This document shows positions 1 through 6,986 of a DNA stretch of 33,877 bases, piece after piece. Numbering within the stretch: position 1 is the first letter of the stretch; every line of letters starts with the position of its first letter. This DNA is from Solirubrobacterales bacterium (lineage in GTDB: Bacteria > Actinomycetota > Thermoleophilia > Solirubrobacterales > Solirubrobacteraceae): the NCBI GenBank assembly GCA_003137075.1, contig PLES01000054.1:12734-46610 (forward strand), read 5' to 3'. Made by a program: the position numbers and the translations under genes. The notes beneath the pieces are model-generated. The model was not told the origin of the DNA and made no database searches. It saw only the letters and a list, made by a program, of their open reading frames with translations.

Positions 1-2
1 GA

Positions 3-842
3 GTCAGCCGGGTGACGCGGCTCGGCGCCGGCGTCGACTCCAGTGGCCGGCTATCGGACGAGGCTCTGGAGCGCGAATACGGTGCACTCGCCGAGTACAG
101 CGCGGCGCTCGAGTTGTCGCCGGTCGAGCGTGCCGTCGCGGTCATGACCAGCGCCGTCCGCGACGCGACCAACGGGCAGCAGCTCGCCGACGCCGCAACT
201 GAAACGTTCGGCTTCGAGGCACACATCCTCACTGGTGACGAGGAGGCGCGCATGACCTATCTCGGCGCCACCAGCGACATCGACACGAGCCCCTACGACG
301 CCTCGCATCCGATCCTCGTGATCGATATCGGCGGCGGCTCCACCGAGTTCGTGCTCGGCCACGGTGACCAGCTCGACTTTCACGTCTCGACCCAGGCGGG
401 GGTTGTGCGCCAGGCCGACCGCCACATCGAGCACGACCCCCCGACAGCGGCCGAGCTGGAAGCCGTGGCGCTCGACATGCGCTCGATCCTCGAGGCGGCG
501 ATCCCGCCCGAGCACCGCAGCGGCATCAGTCGCGCGCTCGCCGTCGCGGGCACGCCCACCGCCCTGGCGGCGATCGCGCAGCAGCTGGATGAGTACGACC
601 CGGCCCGTGTTCACGGTTACAAGGTCACCGCCGCCGAGCGCGACAAGATCTTCGCGCGGCTGCGCACGCTGACACTCGAACAGCGGCGTCAGATACCGGG
701 GCTGCACCCAGCCCGCGCTGACGTGATCCTGCCGGGAATAGTGATCCTCTGCGAGGTGATGGATTTCTTCGGCCTCGACGCGGTCGAGGCCTCCGAACAC
801 GACATTCTCAGAGGTGCCGCGCTCGCCTACGCAAGCGAGTGA
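3..842 (+). CDS. Ppx/GppA family phosphatase, 5'-truncated by window edge
   Basis: This is an exopolyphosphatase/guanosine pentaphosphate phosphohydrolase of the ASKHA fold, expected to act on polyphosphate or pppGpp in the cytosol. The visible part contains TSAVRDA, GDEEARMTYLGA and the phosphate-binding loop IDIGGGSTEFVLG, followed by the usual C-terminal helices (ILPGIVIL, ASEHDILRGA). The track's GTG at 12 is not the true start: the reading frame stays open to base 3 (VSRVTRLGAG), and family members have about 25-30 more residues carrying the first phosphate loop (DIGTNS), which is missing here because of the window edge. In many actinobacteria ppx follows eno-ftsB; here it is about 15 kb away on the other strand. 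Family assignment is firm; substrate is not resolvable. Confidence 0.93.
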   Translation, partial: VSRVTRLGAGVDSSGRLSDEALEREYGALAEYSAALELSPVERAVAVMTSAVRDATNGQQLADAATETFGFEAHILTGDEEARMTYLGATSDIDTSPYDASHPILVIDIGGGSTEFVLGHGDQLDFHVSTQAGVVRQADRHIEHDPPTAAELEAVALDMRSILEAAIPPEHRSGISRALAVAGTPTALAAIAQQLDEYDPARVHGYKVTAAERDKIFARLRTLTLEQRRQIPGLHPARADVILPGIVILCEVMDFFGLDAVEASEHDILRGAALAYASE

Positions 843-851
843 TTAAGCCTC

Positions 852-1346
852 TCAGCTGCGGGCAAGCCCGAGCCGGCCGCTGATGTCGGCGCACTCGGCG
901 CAGACCTCCTCGGGGATCAGACCGAGGCGCATCAGGATCGCGAAGGCCTTGCAGCCCAGGCAGTAACCGAAGATCGATTCAAGGCCAGCCGCCGGGATGA
1001 ACATCACGAGCACCACGTCCGCCGCGGTGTGGTCACCGAGGATCAACCCGAACAGCAGCGCCAACGAGGACATCACGGTGCCGAGCGCCTGCGCGAAGCG
1101 CTTGGGCGGTCCCGAAACGTATTTCTTCTCCCCCAGGCGCGGCGCGATCACGTTCATCGCCAGCCAGCCGAGTGGGCTGAGCTTCGGACCGGTCAGAACC
1201 CGTGCCCAGAAGCCGTAGGTGATCGGGATCAGTAGCCAGTACCAACCGCTGACGAGCGTCACGATCACGCCCACCAGCACCACCGATGCGACCGTTCGCG
1301 CGGCCTTGTCATTGACCGGATTCGGGAACGAAAAGAAGTCACGCAT
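852..1346 (-). CDS. DUF4395 family membrane protein
   Basis: The product is about 164 residues and matches the DUF4395 pattern: N-terminal FPNPVNDKAARTVA, two hydrophobic hairpins (about residues 17-45 and 85-125), and a C-terminal cysteine cluster GYCLGCKAF ... CAECAD that could bind metal or form disulfides. Function is unknown; in other bacteria the family often sits near thiosulfate-sulfurtransferase or thioredoxin-like genes, which are absent here. The track starts at GTG 1349, but ATG 1346 immediately follows and is preferred: a TACACT hexamer ends 8 nt upstream and there is no Shine-Dalgarno, which suits a leaderless transcript. It is convergent with the ppx-like gene, with only about 10 bp between stops. 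Confidence 0.85.
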   Translation of the reverse strand: MRDFFSFPNPVNDKAARTVASVVLVGVIVTLVSGWYWLLIPITYGFWARVLTGPKLSPLGWLAMNVIAPRLGEKKYVSGPPKRFAQALGTVMSSLALLFGLILGDHTAADVVLVMFIPAAGLESIFGYCLGCKAFAILMRLGLIPEEVCAECADISGRLGLARS

Positions 1347-1354
1347 CACTTATC

Positions 1355-1360
1355 AGTGTA
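1355..1360 (-). promoter_or_regulatory. Putative -10 box of a leaderless DUF4395 gene
   Basis: On the minus strand TACACT (TANNNT type) ends 8 nt before ATG 1346 and no Shine-Dalgarno is present. No convincing -35 hexamer was found. Confidence 0.4.
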
Positions 1361-1471
1361 CCCAAGCGATCTTGTGAACTTAGAGGCCCCGCGACGCACC
1401 GGGCTACCCCCCAACCGGGTGGTCGGCATCAGCGCTCTCTAGGAAACTGTCAGCGGCCCGCGTAGCCTTGT

Positions 1472-1487
1472 GTGACCATCGTCACGC
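1472..1487. promoter_or_regulatory. CRP/FNR-like dyad upstream of small ORF
   Basis: TGTGACCATCGTCACG (from 1471) contains GTGAC-N4-GTCAC, close to the CRP/FNR-family pattern TGTGA-N6-TCACA. It lies just upstream of the AAGGAG ribosome binding site of the 61-codon ORF. A role as operator, or as a hairpin in the 5' UTR, is inference. Confidence 0.35.
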
Positions 1488-1501
1488 AAGGAGTCAGCTC
1501 T

Positions 1502-1687
1502 ATGTCGAATCAGCAGACCGCAGAGCCACAGACGAACCGCTTCGAGGCACTTTGCTCAGAGATCGGCGAGTACGATCATCTCCCAGCTCTCACTCACGAG
1601 CAGGCCTACGCCGCCCGCATGGTCACCGGCGATGACGAGGAGGCCACCCTCGACGCCTCGATTCTCGAAGGGCTCGTCCACCCGTAA
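1502..1687 (+). CDS. Hypothetical 61-aa protein
   Basis: I do not recognise this protein. The track begins at GTG 1472, but ATG 1502 is better: AAGGAG lies at 1488-1493 with 8 nt spacing, and the upstream codons overlap a dyad. The predicted product is acidic and soluble (MSNQQTAEPQ ... EGLVHP), with no membrane segment or cysteine pair and one cysteine near residue 18. It stands alone between the divergent DUF4395 gene and the convergent YihY gene. The clear ribosome binding site, and the ORF ending cleanly before the next gene, are the main reasons to believe it is real. Confidence 0.6.
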   Translation: MSNQQTAEPQTNRFEALCSEIGEYDHLPALTHEQAYAARMVTGDDEEATLDASILEGLVHP

Positions 1688-1743
1688 GCGGTAGGTAGTT
1701 GCCGGTCGAGCGCGACCGGCAACGCAAGCCTGCGGCTGCCCGG

Positions 1744-2574
1744 CTAGCCCAAGAGCGTGGCGTTGATCACAGCGCCGCTGAGGATGACGATCGCGACCAG
1801 GTAGAACCAGCCGAGCACGATCACGATGAAAACGACGGTCGAGCTGAAGCGCGCGATCGTGGAGATCGACGAGAGGTAGACGGGAAAGCCGTAGTCGATC
1901 GCCCCGATCGCGATCGTGGCGACAATCGCCCCCGGCCAGACCGCCCGCCACGGGATCTCGCGGTTGGGAACCCGGTGATAGATCACAGACAGGCAGGTGA
2001 AGAGGATCGCCAGGCTGGCGGCGAGCGAGATCACGTAGACGAAGTCGTGCACGTGCACGAGGTCGAGCGGCAGGTCACTGGCGGTCGCTTTCAGCAGTGA
2101 CTGCGCGGTCGGGATCAGCACGGTCGCGAACATGAACAGCAGCACGACCCCGACCATCGCCAGCCCGAAGCGCTTCTGCTGCAGCCAGGGACGCGAGCTG
2201 CAGTTGTAGATGCGGCTGAAGCTGGTGTCGAGCGCACCCCAGAACGAGGAGGCCAGCCAGAGGCTGGCGATCAGCGCCAGGATCCCGGTGCTGGTGGTCG
2301 AATCGGAAACCTGGTCCAGCAGTGACTGCAGCGTGTGCTGGGTGGTCCCGGGAAAGATGTCACGCAGGTCACCCTCGACCGAATGCATCACGCTCGGGCT
2401 GGAAAGCACGTGCCCGCCGACGAACAGGCCGAGCAGGGCGAGCGGCACGACGCCCAAAAGCATCGTGTAGGCGAGCATCGACGCGAGCCCGGTGATGTTC
2501 GAATGCCACGCCAAATGACCGAAGTGGCTGAGGGCATGACGTACCCGGTGCTGCCGGGTGTGGGCGAGGCTCAT
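1744..2574 (-). CDS. YihY/BrkB family inner-membrane protein
   Basis: A 276-residue polytopic membrane protein of the YihY/virulence factor BrkB family, often mis-called ribonuclease BN. Visible family features are AYTMLLGVVPLALLGLFVG near residue 35, the LIASLWLASSFWGALDTSFSRIYN block around 100-125, and three to four further hydrophobic helices ending VLGWFYLVAIVILSGAVINA. The cytosolic loop QQKRFGLAMVG is also typical. Biochemical function is not established for the family. The gene is convergent with the 61-aa ORF. The start is ATG 2574 with no clear Shine-Dalgarno; a GACACT hexamer 7 nt upstream could be a -10. Confidence 0.9.
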   Translation of the reverse strand: MSLAHTRQHRVRHALSHFGHLAWHSNITGLASMLAYTMLLGVVPLALLGLFVGGHVLSSPSVMHSVEGDLRDIFPGTTQHTLQSLLDQVSDSTTSTGILALIASLWLASSFWGALDTSFSRIYNCSSRPWLQQKRFGLAMVGVVLLFMFATVLIPTAQSLLKATASDLPLDLVHVHDFVYVISLAASLAILFTCLSVIYHRVPNREIPWRAVWPGAIVATIAIGAIDYGFPVYLSSISTIARFSSTVVFIVIVLGWFYLVAIVILSGAVINATLLG

Positions 2575-2627
2575 CCGCGAGAGTGTCCCAACGCGACCGG
2601 CATCACGCCGATCCCGCGTGCGCAGGA

Positions 2628-3287
2628 CTAACTGACAGGCAGTTGCGGAATGCTCGCCCGCGCCTGTCCGGCGCTGAACGAGACCGCCGCCATCATCGCG
2701 TCAGAGCCGCAGAACCAGCGGTCGCCGATCCGGATTACCGGCGGCATCAGGATCCCGCGCGCCTGCAAACCCTTGGCGGTGGCTTCAAGTTGGTGATCAC
2801 GTTTCGGGTCGCGGCTGGCCTGCACCGCCTGTACCGGGTTGAGTCCGGCGCCGGCCGCGGCCTCGGCGATCACGTCATCCGACGCGATATCGAAGCCGCC
2901 GCAGAAGGCGAAGCGCGCGACACCGAGCGCGAACGTAGCGCCGCGGCCCTCGTCGCTCGCCCAGATTGCCGCACGGGCCGCCCGGCGACTGTCCATCGGG
3001 TAGCGATGCGGCTCGACCAGCGGCACGGAGAGCATGTGCGCTTCCTTCTCCGCCAGCGCGAGCCGCTCATAAGCGAGGTTCTGACGGTCGTCAGCGGTGC
3101 GCAGCCCGCTCGATTCCGACAGCGGACCCACAACCGGGATCCAGGCGACGTCACCGAGCGCGCGCTCAACCCGCTCGGCCGCCAGGTACGAGACCGGGCA
3201 ATCAAGCGAGTAGAAGAACGCGGCCGGGCCGATCGAAGGACGTGACCGGTCGGCAAGACGCTCTGAGAGATAGATGACCTCGCCCAT
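2628..3287 (-). CDS. DsbA-like / 2-hydroxychromene-2-carboxylate isomerase family protein
   Basis: A thioredoxin-fold protein of the DsbA/HCCA-isomerase (kappa-GST) group. The N-terminal strand and active-site loop read FFYSLDCPVSYLAAERV, where most members have SPYS/SPxC; the inserted helical domain follows (RFAFCGGFDIASDDVIAEAA) and the C-terminal part has a cis-proline loop, ARGILMPPVIRIGDRWFCGSD. The substrate is unknown. The track start is a TTG at 3326; ATG 3287 (MGEVIYLSERL) is preferred because it is the first ATG and begins just before the fold. It is divergent from an HxlR regulator 149 bp away, so it is a plausible target of that regulator. Confidence 0.78.
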   Translation of the reverse strand: MGEVIYLSERLADRSRPSIGPAAFFYSLDCPVSYLAAERVERALGDVAWIPVVGPLSESSGLRTADDRQNLAYERLALAEKEAHMLSVPLVEPHRYPMDSRRAARAAIWASDEGRGATFALGVARFAFCGGFDIASDDVIAEAAAGAGLNPVQAVQASRDPKRDHQLEATAKGLQARGILMPPVIRIGDRWFCGSDAMMAAVSFSAGQARASIPQLPVS

Positions 3288-3382
3288 GCAGTCATTATCG
3301 GAAAGTCGCCCGCAAAACCTTTGCAATGAATCCGCACGCTCGTACTTTTGTTTGGAAATACCCGCACTTTTTGCTTAAAGAG

Positions 3383-3402
3383 CAGTTCAGAGCGTTAAAC
3401 TG
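3383..3402. promoter_or_regulatory. Imperfect palindrome, candidate HxlR operator
   Basis: CAGTTCAGAGCGTTAAACTG pairs CAGTT with AACTG, and AGTTCA-N6-TAAACT matches at 5 of 6 positions. It lies in the spacer between the divergent DsbA-like and HxlR genes, 35 bp before the HxlR start. A weak TTGCTT (3371-3376) and TAAACT pair could form a promoter overlapped by it. Operator function is inferred from position and symmetry. Confidence 0.4.
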
Positions 3403-3436
3403 ACTAAAGCCTGTTTCGATCGAGTGGAGGCGTTTT

Positions 3437-4141
3437 ATGCCCCAAGTCCCACCGCCGAAGCGCCATCCATATGACCAATGGTCACCGGATGCTCGCGCGT
3501 TGGATCTCGTCGGCGACAAGTGGACGCTGCTGATCGTCCGTGACCTGGCCGCAGGGCCGCGCCGTTTTGTTGAGCTCCAGCGCGTGCTTCCAGGGATCTC
3601 GACTGAGCAGTTGCGCTCACGCCTGAACCGGATGGTCGCCGACGGCATGCTCACCCGTAAGCGCTACCGCGAGGTACCGCCGCGAGTTGACTATGAGCTG
3701 ACTCCGCGCGCCAAGGAGCTGATGCCGATCCTCGGCGAGCTCGCGCGTTGGGGCTACGGCTGGGCCTGGAGCACGCCACGTAGCGGAGAGCGGGTCGACA
3801 TAGCCGCGATCTTCCGTCTGATTCCCGGGCTGGTGAAGCCGGACGGCAGCCGTGGCGAGATCGAGATGACCGTAACCGACGGCCACCGCGAGGGCGGGCC
3901 GACGACTTACACGGTCGTGCTCACCGGCGACACCGTGGAACTGCACGAGCAGTTCGGTGCCGATCCAAGCTGCCAAGTGAGCGGCGATACGTCCGCGTGG
4001 GTGAAGGCGTTCGCGCCAGGGACCGACCTCGGCGCTCTGCAGTTCAGCGGCAAGCGTTCGCTGGCCGACTTGCTGATCGGCCAGCTCAGCGCCACGGCGC
4101 TGCAGGACGCTCACGCGCGGAGCGAGCGGCAGATCGCGTGA
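3437..4141 (+). CDS. HxlR-family regulator with C-terminal sterol-carrier-like domain
   Basis: A 234-residue DNA-binding protein. Residues about 13-105 form the HxlR winged helix (LVGDKWTLLIVRDLAAGPRRFVELQRVLPGISTEQLRSRLNRMVADGMLTRKRY, then VDYELTPRAKELMPIL). Residues 120-225 resemble an SCP2-like small-ligand pocket, a fusion common in actinobacterial HxlR proteins, and end in LGALQFSGKRSLADLLIG. HxlR proteins usually sense redox or aldehyde stress or small ligands and act on the neighbouring gene. Start ATG 3437 has a GTGGAGG Shine-Dalgarno 7 nt upstream. The divergent DsbA-like oxidoreductase and the dyad at 3383-3402 suggest autoregulation and control of that gene. Confidence 0.9.
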   Translation: MPQVPPPKRHPYDQWSPDARALDLVGDKWTLLIVRDLAAGPRRFVELQRVLPGISTEQLRSRLNRMVADGMLTRKRYREVPPRVDYELTPRAKELMPILGELARWGYGWAWSTPRSGERVDIAAIFRLIPGLVKPDGSRGEIEMTVTDGHREGGPTTYTVVLTGDTVELHEQFGADPSCQVSGDTSAWVKAFAPGTDLGALQFSGKRSLADLLIGQLSATALQDAHARSERQIA

Positions 4142-4184
4142 TCCGCCCGTAGCCACGCCTCGCATATAGGCAAGTTCCGACTGA

Positions 4185-4269
4185 TACCCGGGGCGGGGAT
4201 CGAACCCGCAGTGCCCTTGCGAGCAGCGCTTTTTAAGAGCGCCGACTTTGCCAGTTTGTCTACCCGGGC
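4185..4269 (-). tRNA. tRNA-Leu (anticodon TAA)
   Basis: An 85-nt type II tRNA on the minus strand. Acceptor stem GCCCGGG pairs with CCCGGGT (one G-U pair), D arm is GAC-AAACTGGCAAA-GTC, and anticodon stem GCGCT/AGCGC encloses CTTAAAA, giving TAA. A long variable arm (GCTC-GCAA-GGGC) and T arm GCGGG-TTCGATC-CCCGC complete it. The discriminator is A and CCA is not encoded. It reads UUA, a rare codon at this GC content. Confidence 0.95.
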
Positions 4270-4403
4270 TACGCCTCGCGGATCTTAGACCCGCGAGAGG
4301 CGCTGGAAACACGTGGGTTTGCAAAACCGCCGCCCAGGGGAGTTGCAATGCAAGTGAAACGTCCCGCACATCAGTTCTTACGGAACCGCAACTTTTGCGT
4401 TGG

Positions 4404-4409
4404 TAGGTT
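4404..4409 (+). promoter_or_regulatory. Putative -10 box for leaderless ECF sigma gene
   Basis: TAGGTT ends 9 nt before GTG 4419 and no Shine-Dalgarno is present, which supports this GTG over ATG 4434. No clear -35 at the standard spacing. Confidence 0.35.
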
Positions 4410-4418
4410 GTTGAAACC

Positions 4419-6167
4419 GTGCTAGAAGCCGAAATGGAAGTCTCAGCACTCAAATATTCGGGCCGCGGCGGACTCTCCGCACGGTCCCCGCTACTGCGAC
4501 TCCAGTCGGATGAGCGGCTGGTAGCCGTCATACGCCGTGGCAACGTAGGGGCTTTCGAGCTGCTTGTGAGCCGATACGAGACGCGGCTGCTCTCCTTCTG
4601 CCGTCACCTGCTGCGCTCACGCGAGGACGCGGAAGACGTTCTGCAGGAGGTTTTGGCGGCCGCATACGCCGCGATGCTTTCGGACGACCGTCCGATCAAC
4701 GTGCGGCCCTGGCTCTACCGGATCGCTCGCAACCGCTGTCTGAACCACCTGCGCAAGGCCCAGGCCGTCGGCGTCGATTCGATGGACGTGCATTTCTCCG
4801 ACAACGGCGCCAGCACCGCCGACAAGGTCCACGACCGTGAGGAGTTCCGCCAGCTCGTCGGCGACATCCACGGTCTGCCTGAAACCCAGCGCACCGCACT
4901 GGTGCTGCGTGAGATGGATGCGCTCTCCTATGAGCAGATCGCGGAAGCTATGGACACGACGGTGCCGAGCGTGAAGTCGTTGCTGGTGCGGGCGCGCGTT
5001 TCGCTCGCCGAGGCGTCTGAGTCGCGCCTGCTGAGCTGCGAAGAAGTCCGTGAGCAGCTGGGCGAGATCGCCGAGGGCCTCGTCAAGAAGGCGAATCCGG
5101 CCGTGCGCCGCCACGTCAAGTCGTGCAGCCGCTGCAGCCGCTTTGAGAAGGAGATTCGTCACTCGAGCAAGGCACTGGCCGCCGCGCTGGTCCCGCTCAG
5201 TGCCGTCGGGATGCTGCACAAACTACTGCTGGTCCACCTACTCGGTCACTCAGCCGGTACTGGCGCTGCCAGCGCCGCCGGCGCAAGCGCGACCGGCACC
5301 GGTGCCGTGGCCTCCGCAGCCGGCGCCGGGGCCACAGCAGCCGGGGCGACCGCCGGCGCCGCCGGTGGGGCGAGCTCCGCCGGGCTGATCAGCGCGGGCG
5401 TTGGCGCCGTCGCCACCAAGGCCGCCGCTGGACTTGCGGCCGCGGCGCTGGTCACGGCCGGCACCGTCGCCGTCAGCCACGACACCCGTCACCACGCCCA
5501 TCAGCCCTCCGGCTTCCAGGTACTGAACGCATCGATGAAGGCCGGCGTCGCGCGCTCGGACGCGACCGCTCCGGTACTGGCCGCACCGGTTCGGATCCTG
5601 CCGCCGGCCAAGCTGCCGCAGCAGACCAAGCCGATCGAGCACGCCGCCCGCGTCGTGAAGGCCAAGCCGCATGTCCTAACGCCGGTCGTGTCCGTCAAGC
5701 CCGCGGCTCGCAAGCCCGTTAGCCAAACGCCCGTGACCTCAACGCCTGTGACGGCGGCCCCGCCGGCGGCGACGGCAACAACCCCGACTGCGACCGCCGC
5801 GTCGGTCGTTACGCCCACGGCGCCCGCGACAACAAATTCCACGGCGGCGGCGGCAGCTCCGGCAGCGACGACCACGCTGACGACCACAACCGCCACGACG
5901 CCGTCTACCGCGACGACGCCGGCCACGACTACGACGGCAACCACGACGACGCCAACCGGGACGACGACCACGCCGACCGGCACGACCACGGCGCCGGTCT
6001 CAACGACGCTGACCTCAACCACGCCGACCTCAACCCCGCCGACCTCAACAGCGCCGACGACGACGAGCGCCAGCCCGTCGTCACCTCCCACCGGCGGCAC
6101 CGGTCTGCTGCCGAGCTCGCCGCTGACTTCGACGGTCGCAGCCGTGACGGCCGCGGTCCACTCCTAG
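4419..6167 (+). CDS. ECF sigma factor fused to anti-sigma-like zinc finger and Thr-rich tail
   Basis: A 582-residue fusion. Sigma region 2 spans about residues 30-105 (AFELLVSRYETRLLSFCRHLL ... AEDVLQEV ... RPWLYRIARNRCLNHLRK) and region 4 about 150-205 (LPETQRTALVLREMDALSYEQIAEAMDTTVPSVKSLL). Next comes a zinc-binding anti-sigma-like module (SCEEVREQLGEIAEG ... HVKSCSRC, the HxxxCxxC signature). An Ala/Gly-rich stretch of about 85 residues with a hydrophobic AAAGLAAAALVTAGTVAV segment could span the membrane, and the last 150 residues are almost entirely Thr, Pro, Ala and Ser. I infer a membrane-tethered sigma factor with its own inhibitor and an extracytoplasmic sensor or wall-spanning tail. 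It is more than twice the usual ECF length (about 180-200 aa). Confidence 0.85.
   Translation: MLEAEMEVSALKYSGRGGLSARSPLLRLQSDERLVAVIRRGNVGAFELLVSRYETRLLSFCRHLLRSREDAEDVLQEVLAAAYAAMLSDDRPINVRPWLYRIARNRCLNHLRKAQAVGVDSMDVHFSDNGASTADKVHDREEFRQLVGDIHGLPETQRTALVLREMDALSYEQIAEAMDTTVPSVKSLLVRARVSLAEASESRLLSCEEVREQLGEIAEGLVKKANPAVRRHVKSCSRCSRFEKEIRHSSKALAAALVPLSAVGMLHKLLLVHLLGHSAGTGAASAAGASATGTGAVASAAGAGATAAGATAGAAGGASSAGLISAGVGAVATKAAAGLAAAALVTAGTVAVSHDTRHHAHQPSGFQVLNASMKAGVARSDATAPVLAAPVRILPPAKLPQQTKPIEHAARVVKAKPHVLTPVVSVKPAARKPVSQTPVTSTPVTAAPPAATATTPTATAASVVTPTAPATTNSTAAAAAPAATTTLTTTTATTPSTATTPATTTTATTTTPTGTTTTPTGTTTAPVSTTLTSTTPTSTPPTSTAPTTTSASPSSPPTGGTGLLPSSPLTSTVAAVTAAVHS
6006..6050 (+). repeat. 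15-bp tandem repeat inside sigma-fusion tail
   Basis: Three units ACGCTGACCTCAACC, ACGCCGACCTCAACC and CCGCCGACCTCAACA encode LTSTT/PTSTP/PTSTA, a sign that the Thr-rich tail grows by in-frame duplication. Confidence 0.8.
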
Positions 6168-6195
6168 CTCTCGAAGCTCCGGCATACTCGGGGTC

Positions 6196-6525
6196 GTGAT
6201 CGACTTCGACCAGTTCCTGCAGGTTGATATGCGCGTCGGCCGGGTCAGCGCAGTCGACGACTTTCCCGAAGCACGCAAGCCGGCCTGGAAGCTGACGATC
6301 GACTTTGGGCCTGAGCTCGGCTCCAAGCGCTCATCAGCCCAGATCACGACCTATACGCGTGAGCAGCTGCTGAACACGCTGGTGGTTGCCGTCGTCAACT
6401 TCCCGCCGCGTCAGATCGGGCCGTTCATGTCGGAGGTGCTGGTGCTCGGCGCGCTCGATGACACTCTGGGAGTGGTCCTGCTGCGTCCCGACCAGGACGC
6501 CGCCGTCGGTTCGAGGATCGGCTGA
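6196..6525 (+). CDS. csaA: CsaA-like tRNA-binding-domain protein
   Basis: A 109-residue OB-fold protein similar to CsaA/YgjH: FLQVDMRVGRVSAVDDFPEARKPAWKLTIDFG at the N-terminus, then SSAQITTYTREQLLNTLVVAVVNFPPRQIGPFMSEVLVLGA and GVVLLRPD at the end, which is the complete EMAP/Trbp111 domain and nothing else. CsaA proteins are described as dimeric, chaperone-like export factors or tRNA binders. The start is GTG 6196; a CATACT hexamer 7 nt upstream and no Shine-Dalgarno again suggest a leaderless message. It lies 28 bp after the sigma fusion on the same strand, but with its own likely promoter. Confidence 0.9.
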   Translation: MIDFDQFLQVDMRVGRVSAVDDFPEARKPAWKLTIDFGPELGSKRSSAQITTYTREQLLNTLVVAVVNFPPRQIGPFMSEVLVLGALDDTLGVVLLRPDQDAAVGSRIG

Positions 6526-6527
6526 CC

Positions 6528-6950
6528 TCAGTCGGCGTCAGCGAAGCTGACTCTCGCCAGCGGGCTCTGCTCAACCCACTCGTCAACCACGCCGACCGGC
6601 CAGGGGCTGTCGGCCGTGCGCTGCTGGTTGAAATCCTCGACGAACTGCGTGAGGATGCGGCGCCGCTCGGTTGGGTCGGTGATGACCTCGGCGCGCGCCG
6701 GCAGATCTGCCACGACGCCATTCTTGAGGTGGAAGATGAAGTTCGGGTCGGCTGCGAGATTCAGCAGCCAGGCCCGCTGCTGAGGATGGGGGATGCCGCT
6801 CAGGTAGATCGTGTCCTCGAAGCGACGGAAGGTGGTCTCGATGCGACGCGGCTCACCGGACCGCCTGCCGGTGGTGGTGATGTCGATCGTGCGTGCCGCA
6901 TAGCTTGAGGAGGGGCCGATCGCCAGAGCTTCGCGTACATCGTCTCGCAT
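6528..6950 (-). CDS. Deazaflavin (F420)-dependent reductase, Ddn/DUF385 family
   Basis: A 140-residue split-beta-barrel flavoprotein of the F420H2-dependent quinone reductase/nitroreductase family. Family hallmarks are IDITTTGRRSGEPRRIETTFRRFEDTIYLSG at residues 23-53, the RAWLLNLAADPNFIFHLKNG block, and an RRRILTQFVEDFN helix. Relatives use F420H2 to reduce quinones or xenobiotics, usually at the membrane. Presence of this gene implies that the organism makes F420. ATG 6950 has no Shine-Dalgarno but TAACCT ends 8 nt upstream. It is convergent with csaA, only 2 bp apart. Confidence 0.88.
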   Translation of the reverse strand: MRDDVREALAIGPSSSYAARTIDITTTGRRSGEPRRIETTFRRFEDTIYLSGIPHPQQRAWLLNLAADPNFIFHLKNGVVADLPARAEVITDPTERRRILTQFVEDFNQQRTADSPWPVGVVDEWVEQSPLARVSFADAD

Positions 6951-6958
6951 GACTCTGA

Positions 6959-6964
6959 AGGTTA
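6959..6964 (-). promoter_or_regulatory. Putative -10 box for leaderless F420-reductase gene
   Basis: TAACCT on the minus strand, 8 nt before ATG 6950, with no ribosome binding site between. Confidence 0.4.
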
Positions 6965-6986
6965 CCGCTGCGCCGCTTCGCGCAGG

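Noticed and set aside
51-800. Long antisense ORFs such as this one, and 3617..4543, 11818..12756, 23481..24455, 28774..29688 and 31241..32692
   Set aside because: They lie opposite well-recognised proteins, are Arg/Ala/Gly-rich and lack family motifs; at this GC content long shadow frames are expected.
4275-4297. CTCGCGG/CCGCGAG hairpin between tRNA-Leu and the sigma gene
   Set aside because: It lies on the 5' side of both genes, so it is not a terminator for either, and it is too short to claim a role.
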